64,000 nt of DNA from positions 20,894,596 to 20,958,595 of the forward strand of contig CP099844.1 in the NCBI GenBank assembly GCA_030062745.1, read 5' to 3'. Under the pieces are notes generated by a model that worked only from the letters and a program-made list of their open reading frames with translations, ran no database searches and was not told where the DNA came from. The stretch is from Capitulum mitella (Eukaryota; Arthropoda; Thecostraca; Pollicipedomorpha; Pollicipedidae). The position numbers and the translations under genes are program-made. The first letter of the stretch is position 1. Every line of letters begins with the position of its first letter. Of this stretch, positions 53,690-64,000 are shown in pieces.

Positions 53690-54480
53690 GAGGTCGTCAG
53701 CGGTGCCGAGACGGTCAGAGGCCCTGGAATGGTCAGAGGTCATGAAGCAACCATGAGCCGTGAGGTAGTCAAAAGCCCTTGGATGATCAGGGCCCTGGAA
53801 TTTTCGGGAGTCACGGAACTGTCGAGGATCCCGAAACCGTCATGGGCCCTGAGACTGTCATGAACATAAAACAGCGGGGGCGCTCGAACACTCAGGGATC
53901 CTGGGACGATCGGAGCTCTGATACGTCCATGAACCACGCGACGGTCATAAACCCGGAGACAGTCAGAAACCCTGAGACAAACAGGGGCCCTGGGACGGTC
54001 ACAGACCCTGAGACGGGCAGGGGCCAGGGAGGGTCGAGGCTCCCTTGAGACAGCTAACGATCCTGGGAAGCCATGATTCCTGGGATGGTCGAGGGTACTG
54101 GGATGGCCAAGGGACCAGAAGTGGTCAGGAGTCTTGGGGCAGTCATGAGCCCTGATACAGTGAGGAGCCTGGGACGGTCAAAGACGCCATGACGGGCAAG
54201 GGTCCTGTGACGGTAAAGGTCCGTGGATGGCCAGAGTCCTGGAACAGGAGCAGAACAGAATACAGGGGCTCGGGAGAATCATGAATCCGGAGACAGTCAA
54301 GAGCCTACGACAGCTGAGAGCCTTGGGACAGTCTGAGACCATAGGACAGTCATGAGTCTGACTTCAGACGGCCAGGAGCCCTGGGAGAGTTATAATCCTT
54401 TAGACAATCAGGGCACTGTCGCCATGGGACGGTCAAGAGCCTTGGGAATCAAGGGTCATTGGATGGTCAAGAGCGCTGAG
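53690..54480. repeat. Degenerate CCCTGAGACGGTCAGAGG minisatellite
   Basis: Long array of poorly conserved units of about 18-22 bp: variants of CCCTG(A/G)GACGGTCA(A/T)GAGC. Peptide frames such as PETVRGPGMV reflect the repeat. Confidence 0.8.
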
Positions 54481-56699
54481 ATGTAATGAAATGGAATGTG
54501 ACTTAAATGACTGTGATGTAAGTAGGTTGAACGCACTGCTGACGGAGCGCTACACGAAGAGTCCAATTCACGACTGCATGGTGGAAAATTTCACGATCTG
54601 CGAACCACACCGATGACTAAAAGAGAGAGGACGGAGAGCCTTGTTAGTCACAAGTCCCACGATGCGTTTTACTGGTTTTAGCTTGATGACGTGCAAAGAT
54701 ATTGGAACATGCCCCTACCCTTGTCCGCTTTAGAAAGTAGCTTTCGCCTCAGACCATGTCAGGTCGAAATGGCACCTGGATTCGAAAACAGCTTCTGTTA
54801 CTAATCCTTTGTTTAACCCGACAGCCAACAGAAACGTGACTAAGATGCTCCATCTTGCCACAAAACAAACATGCCAGGAAATGACAAGCGTGCGCTTCAG
54901 AGTAGCTCTGAGCAGCGCACAGGGACGACGAGAAGGGAAGAGAGTATGCATCAGAGAGTAGCCATGAGCCAACGGGTATGGAAACGATGGGTAAGCAACA
55001 GGAGTGCGCCTCAGGGAACAGCCCTAAGTGGATGCGTACGGGAGCGATTCGGAAGGCTGACTGCCCGTTGCCTACGGATCTGTCACTGATGTCAGTTCGG
55101 GGTCACTTGGCGAAGGATCAGTCGACCAACGAAAGACGACAAGTATATGGATATAGCAATATCTAGCGCGAACGCTAGGATCGCACCCGTCTTGTTCGCA
55201 TGCGTTGTAAACATCCTACGACTCATCTATCTTTCCGCACGTAGGCGCGGGGGAAGACCGGAGGAAAATAAAAACATGCAGACTGTTTCTTTTGCCGTAT
55301 TTTTTCAGAGTTCTAGGTGAGGTAAGAATCTGACCCGGTTTTATTTTAGGGGTTCCTGGAAATGAAGTGGGCAAAATGCGGAAAACTTTCCTTATTTGGG
55401 ATTGTCTAGAAGCCCTAAATTTGAGTTCGCCCATCGTGGGCCGAATCCTGGTTACACCATAACCAATGACGAGTTGTTTTGCTAACCACGGTGGCACCAA
55501 AATAAAATTTGCGTTGACGGTCAATAGTGCGAAGCAAACAACAGACCATTTGTACTAATAACTTTTGCCCAGTTTTTTTCTAGCTACACCACGTTCACGA
55601 TTTGCTGACCTTCGTGTGTTGACCTTTCGAAACAATGGCACCGTGTGCCTCAGTCCTATAGCACTGCACTATGCAAAATGAAGCGGAAGTGCTCACCGTG
55701 TTAACGTCACGTTTACGCCACCTCCTAGGGCATTCTTTTGCTGCAACGATGATGACTCCGACTTTAAAAGCGCTGCACTGCCACGGCGTGACCGTGCACA
55801 ACTGGCGAGTTGTTCTGTCCGACTGGAAACACTCGACACTTCTTCGAGTACTGCTGATTTGTTACCATCCTTGAGTGCGTCGCTGCGGGGCCATTGATAC
55901 ATTGCCCATTTGTTATTGCTTGGGCCTTGATTATGCCTTCTAATACTGTCGCTTGTTAATGATGGAGGGCGCCTGAAAGCGCACGATACCCTGAGTCTGT
56001 CTTCCAGTTCAGTTTACCGCGTTAGGACGAGCAAATTTTGATGGTCGATGAGCAGAGATAAAACCTTGTCCGAATTACTGATGTCGCTAGCAGCAAATTT
56101 AGGCCCACTCTTCCCAGTGGTTTTGACACAGGCCTAATGTTAAATTTCAGAGTTAATGGTGCTGTATATGTCATACCAAAAAGTGTACGTCGCTCCAATC
56201 TTGGCGCTGAGGGGCTTGATGTTTTTCATCTTTTCCCTCCAACTGACCTGTTTCGAGCCCGTTATTGCACCCTACCAATGGCAAAACGTCCAGCTGGAGA
56301 AGCTCCTGCTGGTCGGCGGTCCGGCGTGACCCGTTTCAGACAGCTCCAGCTCGTTTGGAGAACACGAGGCTCCTCCTCCCGGTGACGACGTCCACGACGG
56401 TCGTGCATCGTCCACCGGGAAAGAGCCGCAGCTGGTGCGTCCGACAAACGGTCCGTTCAAACGCCGTAGCTCGTCTATCGTTCTGATTCTCTGGTCATCG
56501 CTGTCTCGTCATCTGGACGTAATTCTAAAGGTGTTTCAATGGGGTGAACAGCACATCAGCGAGCTTGCTCCACCGGTCGTTTCATCTGAGACGCACGAAA
56601 CAAGCATCGACGGCTACTATCTCCTCAGCGTGCCACCATTCGACGCTCTTCTCCACGAGTGTAGCGGCCGGGCTGCCAGCGTCTCGGGGACAGAGCCCA

Positions 56700-57260
56700 C
56701 CCGCTTCTGCTGAGCCGGGGGGGACCATCAACAGCGCGGCGGCTGCTATTTCGGGGCGTGCAAAGTCCAGCGCGCCGCCGCCGCACGCGATTGCCCGCTC
56801 ATGTAGATAGTTGTCTGTGAACCAGGAGCTGGACTCCTGGCCGGCCGCCTGCATTATTCAGCCGGCAATCAATGGCCGGGTGTCGCCTGTTGTGCGGCGG
56901 CCGTAGCGCGACGTACACGGCGGACCGCCGCCGCAGCGACCCAGTGGCGCGCCGCCACCGCCGCCGCCACAGTCGCTGTCCGCGCACCGGACTGTGCACG
57001 TGACGCAGTCGGCGGGCGTGGTCCGGCGGCCGTGCATCAGCGGCCGTGCTCCGGTGGCCGTGCTCCGGTGGCGACGCAACGTCCCTCAGTGGTGACTGGG
57101 AATAGCCACTTCCCGTGTTCTGGCGGCGACCAGGGGCTGTGCTCCGGTGGTGACTGATCGTAGCCGGTGGCGGCACGCGCCGGCCGCCACGCCATGGGGG
57201 ACCCCGTCTACCTGCCGGCCAGGAACGGCAACGGCAAACACTTCGCGGCGCTCACCGAAA
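56700..57260 (+). promoter_or_regulatory. GC-rich island upstream of Rab3, possible promoter
   Basis: A GC-rich, CpG-rich block 2.5-3 kb before the Rab3 coding start, ending with an ATG-containing candidate exon and a GTAGGC donor (57263). It contains GCATTATTCAG and GGCAATCAATGG, isolated AT-containing words in GC-rich DNA. Promoter status is inferred from composition and position. Confidence 0.35.
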
Positions 57261-57262
57261 TG
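57194..57262 (+). CDS. Candidate first coding exon in phase with Rab3
   Basis: CGCCATGG gives a strong start context. Twenty-three codons read MGDPVYLPARNGNGKHFAAL then TEM, followed by a GTAGGC donor in phase 0. The next downstream acceptor recognised on this strand (59757-59758) lies immediately before the Rab3 ATG, also in phase 0, so splicing would add 23 residues to the N-terminus of Rab3. Alternatively this is the start of another gene, or a transcribed non-coding exon. I do not recognise the peptide. Confidence 0.3.
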
Positions 57263-59758
57263 GTAGGCGGCTGGCGGTCTGCCGTGCCGAGGCGCGGCAG
57301 AGACCGGGGGAGGGACCTTGGTCATGGTACACATACGGCGCGGCAGCTGTGTGGGGCGCCCCAGGTGAGTCCTGGGAGGGGAGCTTCAGCAGGCTCAAGG
57401 GATCGTCGTCCGGTGCCCACGACGAAAGCCACCAAATCTGGGTCGAGCAGGCGCAGCGCTGTGTTCTACGCTTGTTGTCTGGACTGGGCTGCCGAATGTT
57501 CAGGATGATTTGAATGGATTGGGTGGAAAAATCTAAGGCCTTGGGTGTCGTTGGCCTTTGGTGGAATTGGCTCAAGTCCTGCTGGTCGAATTCTTATTTG
57601 TGGACATTGAAGTGAGACATTTTGTCTCCAAAACATAAGGTTAAAATCCATCTCAGAAGGCACATTTTTATGCGCAGTAGGTGTGGACGTTGTTCATTAA
57701 CATCGCGCTCAGCACTGTGCAGACGCTGTTTAAAGCACAAGGTTTCCATTTCCTCAAGAGCAGTAAATGACCCGTACAGGCGTGACATTAAATATGAAAA
57801 ACCTAATATGTTGGTAGCAGCCTTTATTTTTCATTCACGTACCTAAACGGAAACAACATGCATTTCACTTCTTCATGTCAAACGTATCTCAAACTGCCTT
57901 TGTTTGCTTACAAATATATCGCTGAAATATTGGACTATCGGCGCTGGAGTGCGTAGGGAATGCACTAAAAGGTGCGGCAGCGTCATGGTAGATAACCATT
58001 CACAAAATGAGGTATAAGCGCACAGCTTCCATGAATGGCGCGATAGGCGTACCATTTCCTGGTTATGGCTTTATTAACGAAATGAATGGCATTCGACACT
58101 GGCCATAACCAATCGACCCATGGCTGTGTATGTGGACCCCTTGAATAGTCTCTTGAGGCCTCAAGCACATGTGAACCTTTTATGATTGTTGCAGTGCCAG
58201 TCATGACATGAATGATTTGGCGGCAAAGAAACCCATTTATCGTCATCTCTGGAGTCGGCTATTTCCCGAACGAGCTTGCTGTAGGATTTCAGTGGTTACT
58301 GGACTTCTTTTATGTGAATAGATGTCGCCATTTTAAACAATAATGTCTCCCCTTCAACATGTTCCAATTTTGTTTCCAGTCGTGTTAAAGCTGTGGTCGA
58401 CGTGTTAATTTCGTCATCGATTCGGCCGCATCGCCTAACTGAATTCCAGACTGGGTCGAGAACGGCGTAATCTTCATCATAAGTACTGACTGTGATGCAA
58501 AAAAAAGCAGAGGAGCATATCCAGATGGTGTGGGAGTTAACAGCTTTCCGGCCGCAAACGTGTAGAAAGATCAGTGTATCAGCTAGTCATACTTGAAAGT
58601 GCAACGTTTTTTCCTGTTTTGAATGTAGGCTGCGGCTACCTCCTGATACATATTGTACAAGACATTCCTGAGCTTCGGCTCTCGACGGCTTTCGTCCATG
58701 CATCGCGATATTATTAATGTCGCCGCACGCCCACAGCTTCGGAGAATCTCCCCACGCATCTCTCGTTATTCTTGTGCCGCCATCGCGCGTAAAGCCTCCC
58801 GATTCCGTCGAGAGATTCACATTTGTTGAAAGTTGTGTTGTCGGGCTGCTTCTTGGGCGTTCTGGTTACTGATCTTTTCAGGGAAAATCAGTGGAAAAAC
58901 TGCCCAAGAATGATCAGCCAGTGCATGAACTCAACCACATTTCGTTAGTTTCTAATCGTGTGACTAGTTCATGTTTTTTTCGTTCAATGAACGCCAGTAT
59001 TATCATCAGCGACGTAGGAATCCGTGAGAACTTAAAAGAGTTTTTGACAGATTCCAATGAAATTCTTGTCATGCAAAGTTATGCATTACGCGCAAAAAGA
59101 GTTTTTCTTGTGCCAGTCTTTCCGACCGTCTGAACATGTTCCCGCCAACCCCCCCAACATTTTGGGATTGGCGTGTGCCACTGCATGCAGCCAGCTTGCC
59201 GCTTGCCTACCATCCCCGACCTGTCGATAGCTATCGATGCAGGCCAGTCGGTCGCGTGACTACGGCGGCACGCCTCTGGCGCCTGAGTGAACTGGAGCCG
59301 GTCACCAGTGAGGCCCGCCGCAGGACTCCCCCGCTAATGACCAAATGGATTCGCCCGCCGGCTGCTGTCCGCCATGGGCTGACCCAGGCGAGCCGGTCCC
59401 CCACGCCGCGCAGGCTGCGGTCTCCTTGACCCCGTGTGACGTCACTGGCGCAGCGTGTCGGGCCCACGCCGGCGGCGACGGGGGCCGGGGGGGGGGGGGC
59501 TGCGTCACCGCTGGCTGGCAAAGTTCCAGATCGGATGGGTCCTTAGACCAGCGCAGTCTGTACCGCTCTTGGTGCAACGGTCTTGCGTGCCTCGTGTGAG
59601 ATTAATCTCTCATTCATTGACGGTTTATTGTCGGCTGCGGATTTGTTTTATTCGGAGTTGTTAGCTACATGAATGGACGCGGAATTCAACGACACAGTTC
59701 TGCGTCGAAGCTCTTTGTTTCCGAGCTTCATGCACTCATCAGCTTTCGTCTTCCACAG
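57263..59758 (+). other. Rab3 upstream stretch
   Basis: No recognised coding exon between the candidate exon and the Rab3 start. Mostly unique sequence, with a G-run at about 59488-59499. It ends in the pyrimidine-containing acceptor TTTCGTCTTCCACAG. Confidence 0.4.
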
Positions 59759-59980
59759 ATGGCAGGCCAGGATCCAAGATGGCAGAAGGATGCGGCAGAT
59801 CAAAACTTTGACTACATGTTCAAGCTGCTGATCATCGGCAACTCGTCCGTGGGGAAGACGTCCTTCCTGTTTAGATACGCTGACGATTCTTTCACGTCAG
59901 CGTTTGTGTCCACTGTAGGGATTGACTTCAAAGTGAAAACTGTATTCCGACAAGACAAGCGGGTCAAGCTTCAAATATGG
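59759..59980 (+). CDS. Rab3: Rab3 small GTPase, first recognised coding exon
   Basis: Synaptic-vesicle Rab GTPase that controls regulated exocytosis at the active zone (family knowledge). Seventy-four codons starting [20 protein letters not shown] include the P-loop GNSSVGKTS (residues 27-35), switch I with FVSTVGIDF (Thr52) and the Rab3 stretch KVKTVF, and end KLQIW at a GTAAGT donor (59981). The sequence is nearly identical to arthropod Rab3 as I recall it. The start is chosen because [16 protein letters not shown] matches the known Rab3 N-terminus; a further in-frame upstream ATG (59669) would add 30 unlike residues. The A of the ATG directly follows an acceptor AG (59757-59758), so the exon may begin exactly at the start codon. 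The exon ends in phase 0. Confidence 0.96.

Positions 59981-64000
<4,020 letters not shown>

Larger units (their letters stand above)
35600..57193 (+). other. About 21 kb without a recognised gene
   Basis: Between the GASZ-like 3' end and the Rab3 region I recognise no protein domain. Contents: GC-rich zone with short repeats (35640-36900), a hAT-type MITE (38702-39233), two perfect hairpins (40540-40618, 50241-50280), a GA run (about 44445-44488), 41-bp repeats (44695-44905), GC-rich islands (about 46560-46850, 48950-49260), degenerate minisatellites (about 51040-51850, 53690-54480), and otherwise unique sequence. It may include regulatory DNA or 5' non-coding exons of Rab3. A 172-codon minus-strand frame at 48460-48978 has no recognisable domain. 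Confidence 0.5.

Noticed and set aside
59669-59758. In-frame upstream ATG extending Rab3 by 30 residues
   Set aside because: The extra residues do not resemble a Rab3 N-terminus, and an acceptor-like CCACAG directly precedes the conventional start.

Overview
The window is animal nuclear DNA: genes are split by GT-AG introns, separated by long repeat-rich non-coding DNA, and no bacterial-style gene packing is present. The Rab3 exons are nearly identical to arthropod Rab3 as I remember it. The GC-rich coding DNA, abundant GC-rich minisatellites, GA/CT microsatellites and AT-rich repeats carrying TGACCTTTGACC-type words suggest a marine arthropod, possibly a crustacean. That assignment is inference.

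Three protein-coding genes can be supported, all on the + strand. (1) The 3' part of a gene resembling GASZ/ASZ1, the piRNA-pathway scaffold of the mitochondrial outer membrane: four exons with matching splice phases (1916-2016, 4628-4765, 7172-7259, 34510-34713) give the end of a SAM domain, two helical segments and a C-terminal membrane anchor. Its ankyrin-repeat exons should lie upstream of base 1. (2) A PKC-delta-type protein kinase (17886-21165) with no introns, lying inside the 27-kb last intron of the GASZ-like gene on the same strand. It has C2-like, pseudosubstrate, C1A, C1B and kinase regions, one +1 frame change at an in-frame UGA, and a tail of about 400 residues rich in RK(V/I)S and RSRSKSP motifs that ordinary PKC-delta lacks. 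(3) The first two recognisable coding exons of Rab3 (59759-59980, 63473-63591); the rest lies beyond the right edge.

Layout: 1-7.3 kb, GASZ-like exons and introns; 7.3-34.5 kb, its giant last intron, holding the nested kinase, a 4.05-kb hAT-type transposon (25498-29551) with a decayed transposase and a perfect 8-bp target duplication, and a 1.27-kb TTAA-flanked element (31893-33158) inserted in a 33-bp minisatellite; 34.5-35.6 kb, last GASZ-like exon and 3' UTR; 35.6-57 kb, about 21 kb without a recognisable gene but with minisatellites, a 532-bp hAT-type MITE (38702-39233), perfect hairpins and GC-rich islands; 57-64 kb, Rab3, whose first intron holds a second TTAA-flanked element (about 62143-63369).

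The most unusual signals are the kinase with its substrate-like SR tail and UGA frame change; minisatellites that overlap functional gene sites (a 43-bp array duplicating a 5' splice site, a 41-bp array duplicating a stop codon); and TTAA elements carrying nuclear-receptor-type sites. The three genes do not form a pathway. Their relation is positional: a kinase copy and several transposons sit in an intron of a gene whose family silences transposons in the germline.
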